From assembly GCA_050259035.1 (NCBI GenBank), contig JBLMZW010000246.1, forward strand, positions 1 through 21,324: a DNA stretch of 21,324 nucleotides. Direction: 5' to 3'. This DNA is from JBLMZW01 sp050259035 (lineage in GTDB: Bacteria; Bacillota; Syntrophomonadia; Syntrophomonadales; DTU052). Shown piece after piece: positions 6,767 through 13,677 of this stretch; positions within the stretch are counted from its first letter, which is position 1; each line of letters opens with the position of its first letter. The notes beneath the pieces are model-generated. The model did not search any database. It was not told where the DNA came from and saw only the letters and a program-made list of their open reading frames with translations. Made by a program: the position numbers and the translations under genes.

Positions 6767-7873
6767 TCACGGCTGGGTATATTTGGCTATAAATTCGGCC
6801 CGTGAGCGAACTTCGGCTTTGGTTAGAATGCTGGAGATGTGCTTTTTTACAGTTGAAACGCTGACAAAGAGCTGTTCGGCAATTTCAATATTTGTGAGGC
6901 CCTTGAGGAGAAGCAGGGCGGTTTCTCTTTCGCTGACGGTCAGAGATAGCCTTCTGATGACAATTTCGCGGGCTTCGCTTTTGTCTTCGCTCCTTATTTC
7001 GTTCGTGGTGTAAAGACCCTTGCGAGCTTTGTCAATCAGGTTCTGGGATGTAAGAGGTTCGCTTTTCATGGTGTAAAATCCAATATCGGCTGAAACCGGG
7101 ATGACGCGTTTTTCAAAGGAAACCGTCATCTGGCTTATTTTTTTGGCCACACGTTTGCAGATCTGATAGGCTTGTTTTTCGATGGTGCTGTCGAGAACAA
7201 CGATAAACTCTGCTTCGCTGTATCGAGCGCACCAGTCACTGCTGTTTCCGCAGTAATACTTAAGCGTTTTTACGAATTCCCTGGCAACAACATCTCCGGC
7301 CATCACGCCGTATTTATCGTTAATGGTATGAAACCCGTTTATGCTGACGAAAACCAGAGTAAGCGGCTGACCCTCCTTGTTGGCCCTGGTGATGTCGTAA
7401 GGGAGTCTTTCAAAGATAAAGCCGCGGTTGTAGGCCCCGGTCAGTGCATCTTTTACCAGGGTCTGATTTCTTTTGGCGATAATCTTATGTATATGATCCG
7501 TTTCCTTGCCTTCAATGTCTAAGATCCCCGTGTGGGTAATATCCTTCAGCAGTTCCACTACATGCCGGCTATCCGCCTTGTTAACGGGAACGGCAGTGGC
7601 CATGAATACTTTGTCCCCACGGCATCCAATCTTAACAAAGGTATCCCCGCTGTTAAAAGCCCGCATGGAAATACAGTTCTCACAGGCCTGCCCCTGATTC
7701 CACAGGCCAAAACATCCATGCTCGCCTCTGCCTATTTCCAAGGTATGTGACCCGGTATGATAAGACTCAACTGTTTTGTGCATTGGGTCTACAATGCGAA
7801 TGTAGTCATAGAGACCAGCGACAAAGGAGGGATCGTTCAGCACTCCTTCAGCCAGGATCTTAGAGTTAATCAT
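6767..7873 (-). CDS. Regulator: cysteine-motif sensor, degenerate GGDEF, LuxR-type HTH
   Basis: Predicted cytoplasmic transcription regulator of 368 residues. Residues 1-110 form a PAS-like sensor with a cysteine cluster (HGCFGLWNQGQACENCISMR; C54, C64, C67, plus C84) that could bind metal or sense redox. Residues 142-290 align to a GGDEF domain (DALTGAYNR at its start), but the signature reads SEAEF (219-223) and the metal-binding DxD is SIN. The inhibitory-site RxxD reads NSSD. Diguanylate cyclase activity is therefore very unlikely. Residues 309-368 are a LuxR/GerE helix-turn-helix (LTVSERETALLLLKGLTNIE, then STVKKHISSIL). I chose the ATG at 7873, with GGAGATGAG upstream; three in-frame starts lie up to 18 bases earlier. 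It is divergent from the flavodiiron fusion, which suggests that it controls that gene. Confidence 0.82.
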   Translation of the reverse strand: MINSKILAEGVLNDPSFVAGLYDYIRIVDPMHKTVESYHTGSHTLEIGRGEHGCFGLWNQGQACENCISMRAFNSGDTFVKIGCRGDKVFMATAVPVNKADSRHVVELLKDITHTGILDIEGKETDHIHKIIAKRNQTLVKDALTGAYNRGFIFERLPYDITRANKEGQPLTLVFVSINGFHTINDKYGVMAGDVVAREFVKTLKYYCGNSSDWCARYSEAEFIVVLDSTIEKQAYQICKRVAKKISQMTVSFEKRVIPVSADIGFYTMKSEPLTSQNLIDKARKGLYTTNEIRSEDKSEAREIVIRRLSLTVSERETALLLLKGLTNIEIAEQLFVSVSTVKKHISSILTKAEVRSRAEFIAKYTQP

Positions 7874-7915
7874 TACACTCATCTCCATCACGTTTCAGGG
7901 CGGTCTTTTCGATAA

Positions 7916-7921
7916 ATTATA
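7916..7921 (-). promoter_or_regulatory. -10 element of the GGDEF-LuxR regulator gene
   Basis: Perfect TATAAT on the minus strand, about 43 bases upstream of the chosen start codon. No good -35 sits 16-18 bases upstream. The promoter may therefore need an activator, or the match may be fortuitous. Confidence 0.4.
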
Positions 7922-7975
7922 CTCTACTCGAGTGACTAATAACAGAGTCGGTGGGGGACTCCTCGTGTCTTTTCA

Positions 7976-7987
7976 AAAGTATACTTT
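7976..7987. promoter_or_regulatory. 12-bp perfect palindrome in the divergent intergenic region
   Basis: AAAGTATACTTT is its own reverse complement. It lies between the GGDEF-LuxR regulator (start 7873) and the flavodiiron fusion (start 8063). This is a natural place for an operator controlling either gene. It occurs once in this intergenic region; a 12-bp AT-rich palindrome can arise by chance. Confidence 0.35.
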
Positions 7988-8062
7988 CGGCCCATATTTG
8001 TTTGGCCGGTCTCCCAATACAATAGGGATGTAAGAAAAAATAAATTGAAGGAAGGGATATTT

Positions 8063-10681
8063 TTGGAGGCACTTAAAATTAAGGAAAATGTATACTGGGT
8101 AGGTGTTCAGGATCCGGGTCTGAAGGTCTTTGATATTATTATGCCCACGGAATATGGCACCAGCTATAATGCCTACCTGATTAAAGGGGCCAGCCATACG
8201 GCATTAGTGGAAACAGTCAAAGCAAGCTTTTTCGATGAATATATTAATGACCTGCAAAACGTGATTGACCTTAACCAGATTGATTACCTTATTATGAATC
8301 ATACCGAACCGGATCATGCCGGCTCCGTTGAACAGCTTCTAAAAAAAATTCCTGGTTTAACTGTGGTTGCCAGTTCCACCGCTATCCGCTTCCTTAAAGA
8401 AATTACCAATAAAAAATTTAATTATATAGAAGTTGAACACGAACAGGAAATCGACCTGGGTGGTAGAACGCTGCAGTTCATATCGGCCCCGTTCCTCCAT
8501 TGGCCGGACTCAATGTACACCTTTCTTAAAGAAGATAACATCCTTTTTACTTGTGATTCGTTTGGCTGCCACTTTTCTGATCCTCGGGTGTTTAATGACT
8601 TGATCGACCGCGATTTTTCCGAAGCTTATCGTTACTATTTTGATATGATTATCAGCCCATTTAAGCCATTTGTATTGGAAGCTCTTGACAAGATAAAAAA
8701 CCTTCCGATTGAGATTATATGCCCGGGTCACGGACCAATTCTGCGTGAGAACCTGGACTATTACATCGAACTCTACCGGGAATGGTCAACACCGCCGGCG
8801 CGGGATGAAAGCCTTCATTCTAAAATTGTTATGGCTTATGTTACCGCCTACGGTTATACCAGGATGATTGCTGATGGAATTGCTGAAGGATTGGCCATGG
8901 TAGATGAATTTGAATTAAAGTCCTTCGATTTGGGTGAAGCGTCTTTGGAAGCAGTGCTGGAAGAGATTGCAGATGCCGACGGACTGCTTATCGGTTCACC
9001 CACACTGAACGGTGATACACTGCCGCCGGTGTGGAACCTGTTAACCAACCTTTCTCCCATCACCCATGGTGATAAAGTCGCCGCGGCTTTTGGAGCCTAT
9101 GGCTGGAGCGGGGAAGCAGTGCCTAACATTGAAAACCGGCTTAACATGTTGCGCATGACAGTACTTCCGGGTCTAAGAATTAATTTCAAGCCTTCGGAGC
9201 GGAACCTGGAAGACGCATTTACTTTTGGCATGGCATTCGGCAAGGCTGTTCTGGAAAAGAAGCAGCCCAAGTCCAGAAGGCGCTGGCGCTGCCAGGTATG
9301 CGGTCAAGTATTTGAAGGGGAAGAACCTCCGGAAGTATGCCCGGCCTGCGGCGTAGGGGCCGAAAACTTTGTTCCGGAAGGACTGGAAGACGAATTCCAA
9401 AAAGATACCAACGAACACTTTGTAATTGTAGGCGGCGGAATTGCCGGCTTATCTGCGGCTCAGGCCGTTCGCAAGCGCAATAAGACTGCCGGCATCACCC
9501 TCGTGACCGAAGAAACTTTTAAACCCTATTATCGTCCGGCATTATCCGATTATCTCAGCGAGGATTTATCGGATGAACGGCTCTTCGTTATGAAAGATCA
9601 ATGGTACGCGGATAATAATGTAGACGTTCGCACATCCTGCCAGGTAACCGCGCTGGATACGACGGGCAAGAAGGTGGGGCTATCCAGTGGGGACAGCCTA
9701 ACTTATGACAAACTTATTATTGCCACCGGTGCCAGCAGTAATATCCCTCCTCTCAAAGGAGCAGAAAAAGAAGGGGTTTATGCCCTTAGAAGCCTAGCCG
9801 ATTCCATTGCCCTCAAGTCCGCGATCAAGAGCGCCAAAAAGGCGGTGGTAATTGGCGGAGGAGTTTTAGGACTTGAGGCGGTATGGGAAATGATATCGTC
9901 GGGCCTGGACGTAACGGTTATTGAACATAATAACCGCATTATGCCACGGCAGCTTGATGAGTCATCTTCACTTCGTCTACAGAAACTCATGCTGGAAAAA
10001 GGGGTAAAGCTTTGTCTGGGTAAAGATACGGAAGAAATAACAGGAGAAGCAAGGGTTACAGGAATAAAACTAAACGATGGTCAGGTAATTGAAGCGGATC
10101 TGGTGCTCCTGTCTACCGGGGTAAAACCCAATATAGAATTGGCTGCTGTTGCCGGTCTAAAGGTGGAACATGGCATTATTGTTGACGGCCAACTCCGTAC
10201 TTCCGCATCAGGTGTCTACGCTGCAGGTGATGTGGCGCAGGTGGGAGACCGGCTGATCGGATTATGGCCTGTTTCGTTGGAAATGGGCAAAGTAGCCGGA
10301 GCTAATGCCGCCGGAGATTGGCTGGAGTATAAGGAGCCCGTATTATCTACGATGTTAGTGGCCTTCGATATGGAAATATTCTCGGTTGGCGAAGTAAACT
10401 TTCCAGTAGAAGAAGTGTGGGTGGCTGAGATATGGGATCCCAAAGAGAACTTTTACAAAAAGAGCTTCATAAAAGATGGTGTACTGGTGGGTGAAATTAT
10501 CATCACCCCACGGGTTGATACCAGTGAAGCCCTGCGTAATCTGGGCCGCGACAAGAGCGGCAGGAAAAGGGCGAATAAATGGAAATGCCGCGTCTGCGGA
10601 TATATCCATGAAGGTCCCGAACCGCCGGAAGAATGCCCGGTCTGCGGAGCTCCAAAGGATATGTTTGATCCGATTTTCTGA
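8063..10681 (+). CDS. Flavodiiron oxygen reductase - rubredoxin - NADH:rubredoxin oxidoreductase - rubredoxin fusion
   Basis: Single 872-residue cytoplasmic enzyme that should carry electrons from NAD(P)H to O2 (or NO), protecting an anaerobe. Residues 1-245 are the metallo-beta-lactamase-like diiron domain with all seven ligands: H80, E82, D84, H85 (HTEPDH), H146, D165 and H223. Residues 252-395 form the FMN-binding flavodoxin domain. Residues 405-432 are a short-spaced rubredoxin (C410, C413, C426, C429). Residues 450-835 are the FAD/NAD(P)H reductase, with GGGIAG (FAD) and GGGVLG (NADH) motifs and the YAAGD motif. Residues 840-872 are a second short-spaced rubredoxin (C842, C845, C858, C861). 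The TTG at 8063 was chosen because GAAGGAAGGGA precedes it by five bases; a TTG at 8045 would contain this site. Rubrerythrin follows downstream, and the putative regulator is divergent. Confidence 0.93.
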   Translation: MEALKIKENVYWVGVQDPGLKVFDIIMPTEYGTSYNAYLIKGASHTALVETVKASFFDEYINDLQNVIDLNQIDYLIMNHTEPDHAGSVEQLLKKIPGLTVVASSTAIRFLKEITNKKFNYIEVEHEQEIDLGGRTLQFISAPFLHWPDSMYTFLKEDNILFTCDSFGCHFSDPRVFNDLIDRDFSEAYRYYFDMIISPFKPFVLEALDKIKNLPIEIICPGHGPILRENLDYYIELYREWSTPPARDESLHSKIVMAYVTAYGYTRMIADGIAEGLAMVDEFELKSFDLGEASLEAVLEEIADADGLLIGSPTLNGDTLPPVWNLLTNLSPITHGDKVAAAFGAYGWSGEAVPNIENRLNMLRMTVLPGLRINFKPSERNLEDAFTFGMAFGKAVLEKKQPKSRRRWRCQVCGQVFEGEEPPEVCPACGVGAENFVPEGLEDEFQKDTNEHFVIVGGGIAGLSAAQAVRKRNKTAGITLVTEETFKPYYRPALSDYLSEDLSDERLFVMKDQWYADNNVDVRTSCQVTALDTTGKKVGLSSGDSLTYDKLIIATGASSNIPPLKGAEKEGVYALRSLADSIALKSAIKSAKKAVVIGGGVLGLEAVWEMISSGLDVTVIEHNNRIMPRQLDESSSLRLQKLMLEKGVKLCLGKDTEEITGEARVTGIKLNDGQVIEADLVLLSTGVKPNIELAAVAGLKVEHGIIVDGQLRTSASGVYAAGDVAQVGDRLIGLWPVSLEMGKVAGANAAGDWLEYKEPVLSTMLVAFDMEIFSVGEVNFPVEEVWVAEIWDPKENFYKKSFIKDGVLVGEIIITPRVDTSEALRNLGRDKSGRKRANKWKCRVCGYIHEGPEPPEECPVCGAPKDMFDPIF

Positions 10682-10803
10682 CCAATATTCTAGGTAGTAG
10701 ATTTTCAGGAATGGACCACAGAAGATGCATAAACCGGTAAGTCTATAAGTGTATCCTAAAAATTGTTGTCAGCAGTTGGAAGCTTAGATAAAATCTAGTC
10801 AAG

Positions 10804-10832
10804 TTAAACAACCCTCCAAACGCGGGTATACA
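10804..10832 (+). promoter_or_regulatory. Candidate promoter of the rubrerythrin operon
   Basis: TATACA (-10, 10827-10832) lies 17 bases after TTAAAC (-35, 10804-10809, weak). It is about 55 bases before the rubrerythrin start and just upstream of the PerR-box-like site. The 207 bp between the flavodiiron fusion and rubrerythrin hold no gene and no clear terminator. Confidence 0.4.
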
Positions 10833-10856
10833 ATGGGATCCATTTATATCAACAAA

Positions 10857-10871
10857 TTATTAATTTTATAA
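10857..10871. promoter_or_regulatory. PerR-box-like operator upstream of rubrerythrin
   Basis: TTATTAATTTTATAA matches the Bacillus PerR consensus (TTATAATnATTATAA) at 11 of 14 defined positions. It sits between the candidate promoter and the Shine-Dalgarno. PerR, the peroxide-sensing Fur-family repressor, controls rubrerythrins in several clostridia, so position and target fit. AT-rich leaders give such matches by chance fairly often, and the regulator gene is not in the window. Confidence 0.4.
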
Positions 10872-10888
10872 CGACAAGGAGGATGGTT

Positions 10889-11422
10889 ATGGAACTAAAA
10901 GGGTCAAAAACCGAAATAAATTTACAAGAAGCTTTTGCAGGAGAGTCTCAGGCGCGTAATAAGTACACCTATTATGCAAGTGTAGCCAAAAACGAAGGGT
11001 ACGAAAAGATTGCCGCCATTTTTCTGGAAACGGCCGATAATGAGAAAGAACACGCCAAGCTGGAATTGCGTTGGCTAAATGGAATCGGTACCACACTGGA
11101 GAACCTGGAAGCAGCCGCGAATGGTGAAAGCTTTGAACACACCAGCATGTACCCGGAATTCGCCAGGGTGGCACGGGAAGAAGGTTTCTCCGAAATCGCT
11201 GAAATGTTTGAAAAGATTGGCGCGGTGGAAAAGGAACACGAACAACGTTACCGTGAACTGAAAGAACTGGCTGCCAGGGGAGAATTATTTAAAAAACAGG
11301 AGTCTATTCAGTGGAAGTGCCGCAACTGCGGTCATGTACATGAAGGTCCGGCAGCGCCGGAGTCCTGTCCGGTCTGTCGGCATCCTCAGGCATTCTTTGA
11401 ACCGCTATGCGAGTGTTACTAA
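10889..11422 (+). CDS. rbr: Rubrerythrin
   Basis: Cytoplasmic peroxide-reducing non-haem iron protein of 177 residues. The N-terminal four-helix ferritin-like domain has the diiron ligands in two halves: E19 (AFAGESQARNKY) and the ExxH at E52-H55, then the EEGF segment (E97/E98) and ExxH at E114-H117. The C-terminal rubredoxin domain has C144, C147, C160 and C163 (CRNCGHVHEGPAAPESCPVC), which accepts electrons. An unusual short tail ends LCECY with two extra cysteines. The ATG at 10889 was chosen with AAGGAGG six bases upstream; an ATG two codons earlier is too close to it. First gene of a three-gene operon. A likely electron donor is the upstream flavodiiron/NADH:rubredoxin reductase fusion, whose last domain closely resembles this rubredoxin tail. 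Confidence 0.95.
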   Translation: MELKGSKTEINLQEAFAGESQARNKYTYYASVAKNEGYEKIAAIFLETADNEKEHAKLELRWLNGIGTTLENLEAAANGESFEHTSMYPEFARVAREEGFSEIAEMFEKIGAVEKEHEQRYRELKELAARGELFKKQESIQWKCRNCGHVHEGPAAPESCPVCRHPQAFFEPLCECY

Positions 11423-11425
11423 ATT

Positions 11426-12253
11426 ATGGCCCAGGATGTTCAGGAACTGCGCGGCCGGATCATTAAATTTGCCGCGGAACATGGGGCTGACCTGGTGGGT
11501 TTTGCTCCGGTCGGCAGGTGGGACGAGTATGATGAGGTGCCTGCCGATTTTCGGCCCGGGAATCTTTTCCCTCTGGCGCGCACTGTGGTAGTCATAGGCA
11601 TGGGCATGCCTTTACCCATAGTAGAAACAACGCCGTCGGCTATGCATATGGAATTGTACAATACTGTCAACCGGGAATTGGACGGCCTGGCATACTGTCT
11701 CACCGGTTTTCTGAATCGCAGCGGTTGGCCGTCGATGTTTTTCCCCCGTGATGGGTATGGGAGTATCAAAATTTTAAAGGAAAAACCTCGGGCCGCCTTT
11801 TCACACGTTGAGGCTGCCCGCTATGCCGGGCTCGGCACGGTGGGACTGAGCGGGGTACTGCTTACCAGGGAATTCGGGTCGCGGGTACGGTTGGTTTCAG
11901 TCTTTACCTCGGCTGAGCTGCCCGGCAGCCCGGTGCTTTCGGAAGATATCTGCATAAAATGTCAGGCCTGCGCCAAATGCTGTCCAAGTAAGGCTATTAT
12001 ACCTCGTAAAGATCGGACCAGGGCTGACTTTGAAGCCATGAAATGCATGGACTGGGCTCACGAATTGACCAGACGCCGTTCCTATCCCTGCGGAGTATGC
12101 ACCAAGGTATGTCCCATCGGAGCAGACCGTGAATTATATCAGGCCACTAAATCTATGAAAAAATATTTGCACGAAGCGGAAGCGATGCGCAAGGACCCTG
12201 ATGACCCTGAATACAAGGTATGGAACCACTTCCGTCATTGGGGCAGCTGGTAA
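11426..12253 (+). CDS. QueG-like 4Fe-4S protein (epoxyqueuosine reductase family, short form)
   Basis: Iron-sulphur protein of 275 residues starting three bases after the rubrerythrin stop, so it is co-transcribed. The N-terminal part (about 1-160) resembles the DUF1730-type domain of the epoxyqueuosine reductase family. Two [4Fe-4S] sites follow: C176, C179, C182, C186 (CxxCxxCxxxCP), and C207 with C222, C225, C229 (CGVCTKVCP). True QueG catalyses the last step of queuosine synthesis in tRNA with cobalamin and is usually about 100 residues longer, with HEAT repeats at its C-terminus. This protein ends soon after the clusters, so it may be a paralogue with another reductive role. No strong Shine-Dalgarno precedes the ATG, consistent with translational reinitiation from rbr. 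General annotation as QueG family is safe; the queuosine function is not. Confidence 0.78.
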   Translation: MAQDVQELRGRIIKFAAEHGADLVGFAPVGRWDEYDEVPADFRPGNLFPLARTVVVIGMGMPLPIVETTPSAMHMELYNTVNRELDGLAYCLTGFLNRSGWPSMFFPRDGYGSIKILKEKPRAAFSHVEAARYAGLGTVGLSGVLLTREFGSRVRLVSVFTSAELPGSPVLSEDICIKCQACAKCCPSKAIIPRKDRTRADFEAMKCMDWAHELTRRRSYPCGVCTKVCPIGADRELYQATKSMKKYLHEAEAMRKDPDDPEYKVWNHFRHWGSW

Positions 12254-12276
12254 GAAATTAGAGAGGAGGGATTGGC

Positions 12277-13026
12277 ATGGATACATTTTCAAGTTTCCAG
12301 GATTATTGTGAAGCCATGCGGGAGTTAACAACGACTGTAAACGACCCACAGGAAATAGTGTCTGAGGGGCAAAAAATCCAGGCCCGGCTGGTAGCTGACC
12401 CGAGCCTTATTTTAGACCAACTGGCGGCTTTTATCGCTGGGGACAAGGACAGCATGTACTGGCCGGTGGATCTTAACGACCTAACCCTTTACCGGGATAA
12501 AGACAAGCTTTTTTCAGTGCGCCTGTTCGTTTGGGAGGCCCATACTCCATACCCAATTCATGACCATGGAGCCTGGGGAGTAGTGGGAGGTCTGGCTAAC
12601 CAGGTACGGGAAAGCAAGTATCATCGGCTGGACGACGGAAGCCGGGAAGGTTATGCCGAACTGAAAATAAAATCGGAAGCCGTTTTGCACCCGGGAGAAA
12701 CTACCTGGGTCCTGCCCTTGAATGACGGCATTCACCGTATGGAAGCGGTTGGCGACACCACCGGTCTAACCCTGCACACCTATGGGCGTCCGGTTCGCAC
12801 CGGCTTTATCAATAGTTTTATGTATCAATCCCATGGGGTTTATAAATTGTATCCCATGCGAACTCACCGCCAGATCCTGGCTGTTAAGGCCCTGGAATCA
12901 ATCGGCGGCGGCCAGTCAAAAGACATTTTGGAACAAATATCCCGGGATAACAACCAGATTATTAAGGATGTCAGCCTTAAGGCTCTGAAAAATATTAGCT
13001 CCTTAGAGTACGAACCATCTCCCTGA
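12277..13026 (+). CDS. Cysteine-dioxygenase-like cupin with helical C-terminal tail
   Basis: Soluble protein of 249 residues with a cupin double-stranded beta helix. The iron-site signature resembles thiol dioxygenases: H95 and H97 in YPIHDHGAWGVVGG, and H153 in NDGIHRME, with HTYG at 167-170 at the end of the fold. Cysteine and mercaptopropionate dioxygenases use just such a three-histidine Fe(II) site to oxidise thiols with O2. The substrate cannot be deduced here. Residues about 198-243 (ILAVKALESIGG and VSLKALKNI) look like one or two HEAT-type helices not found in ordinary cysteine dioxygenase. The ATG has GAGGAGGG upstream and lies 23 bases after the QueG-like gene, which places it in the rubrerythrin operon. 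An O2-using thiol dioxygenase in a strict anaerobe is notable. Confidence 0.75.
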   Translation: MDTFSSFQDYCEAMRELTTTVNDPQEIVSEGQKIQARLVADPSLILDQLAAFIAGDKDSMYWPVDLNDLTLYRDKDKLFSVRLFVWEAHTPYPIHDHGAWGVVGGLANQVRESKYHRLDDGSREGYAELKIKSEAVLHPGETTWVLPLNDGIHRMEAVGDTTGLTLHTYGRPVRTGFINSFMYQSHGVYKLYPMRTHRQILAVKALESIGGGQSKDILEQISRDNNQIIKDVSLKALKNISSLEYEPSP

Positions 13027-13065
13027 GCAAAGCGAATCTCCACGAACCCTTAGCAATAATCCCGC

Positions 13066-13087
13066 AGTATATTTAATAATATATACT
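13066..13087. repeat. AT-rich inverted repeat upstream of cassette copy 2
   Basis: AGTATAT (13066-13072) and ATATACT (13081-13087) are reverse complements separated by eight AT-only bases. They lie 39 bases after the cupin stop and just before the conserved leader. It could be part of a promoter region or operator. No U-rich tail follows, so a terminator is unlikely. No clean -35/-10 pair was found for copy 2. Confidence 0.35.
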
Positions 13088-13091
13088 ATTT

Positions 13092-13130
13092 ATCGACAAA
13101 TATTGCGTTTATTACGTGAACGTGATAAAT
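13092..13130 (+). promoter_or_regulatory. Conserved leader element with hairpin, copy 2
   Basis: ATCGACAAATATTGCG (13092-13107) is identical to copy 1. The following TTTATTACG - TGAA - CGTGATAAA forms a nine-pair stem (one G-U) with a UGAA tetraloop. It stands seven bases before AAGGGAGG. The complement of the first block, TTTGTCGAT, is one base off a Spo0A box (TGTCGAA). Both a DNA operator and an RNA structure are open. Confidence 0.6.
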
Positions 13131-13154
13131 TCTATTAAGGGAGGTGGGAAATAA

Positions 13155-13541
13155 ATGACCGATACTGAATTCGCACCGTTTGAAGTTAAGCTGATAATCA
13201 GAAACCCGCGCGCAGTGGACACGGCAACCTTAATGGAAAAGACCCAAACTTCTATGGCCAGCTTTGCAAAAATTAGGCTGGAGAATCTGCAGCTTAAAAA
13301 GTACGGACTGAAAGCCTCCGGAACCGCACCTTTGCAGGATGTCATCAGGATAACCGAGAATATGTACACCCTGACTTCCGAGGGCGGCATGGAAATCGTT
13401 ATCACAGTAGGTAAACGGGAGAAGTTTCTTATTAAGGAAGGAAGAGTTCACGATCTTTCCGATCCCAAAACAGGCCAAATTCCGATTCCATTGGATGAGG
13501 CCGAGCCTACTGAAGAAGACCTGAGCCGTATCGGATTCTAA
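13155..13541 (+). CDS. Unrecognised 128-residue protein, duplicated cassette copy 2
   Basis: Same family as the protein at 6285-6671, the same length and about two-thirds identical. It begins MTDTEFAPFEVKLIIRNPRA and ends EEDLSRIGF. It is soluble and cysteine-free, with no signal peptide. Shared islands are FEVK, RNPxAVD, SGTAPL, RIxENMY, EGGMEIVI and LIKEG. The ATG is preceded by AAGGGAGGTGG at 13137-13147. It lies 128 bp downstream of the cupin gene on the same strand, with its own leader and terminator, so it is probably an independent unit. The conservation of protein length and of ends argues for real, selected genes rather than decaying copies. I cannot assign a function. Confidence 0.87.
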   Translation: MTDTEFAPFEVKLIIRNPRAVDTATLMEKTQTSMASFAKIRLENLQLKKYGLKASGTAPLQDVIRITENMYTLTSEGGMEIVITVGKREKFLIKEGRVHDLSDPKTGQIPIPLDEAEPTEEDLSRIGF

Positions 13542-13567
13542 TCGTTACTTAAGAGAATAGCCTAGTT

Positions 13568-13600
13568 AGGAACGGGGTTCATCCCCGTTCCTGTTATTTA
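13568..13600 (+). terminator. Rho-independent terminator of cassette copy 2
   Basis: AGGAACGGGG (13568-13577) pairs perfectly with CCCCGTTCCT (13583-13592) across a TTCAT loop. It is followed by GTTATTTATA. It is 26 bases after the stop, and it corresponds to the terminator of cassette copy 1 with an extended stem. Confidence 0.88.
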
Positions 13601-13677
13601 TAGGCTTTTATTATATGGACTTTATTTTGTATGATTGAGGAGGAAAAGATAGAGAAGGTAAAAATAGGGGATGTTGA

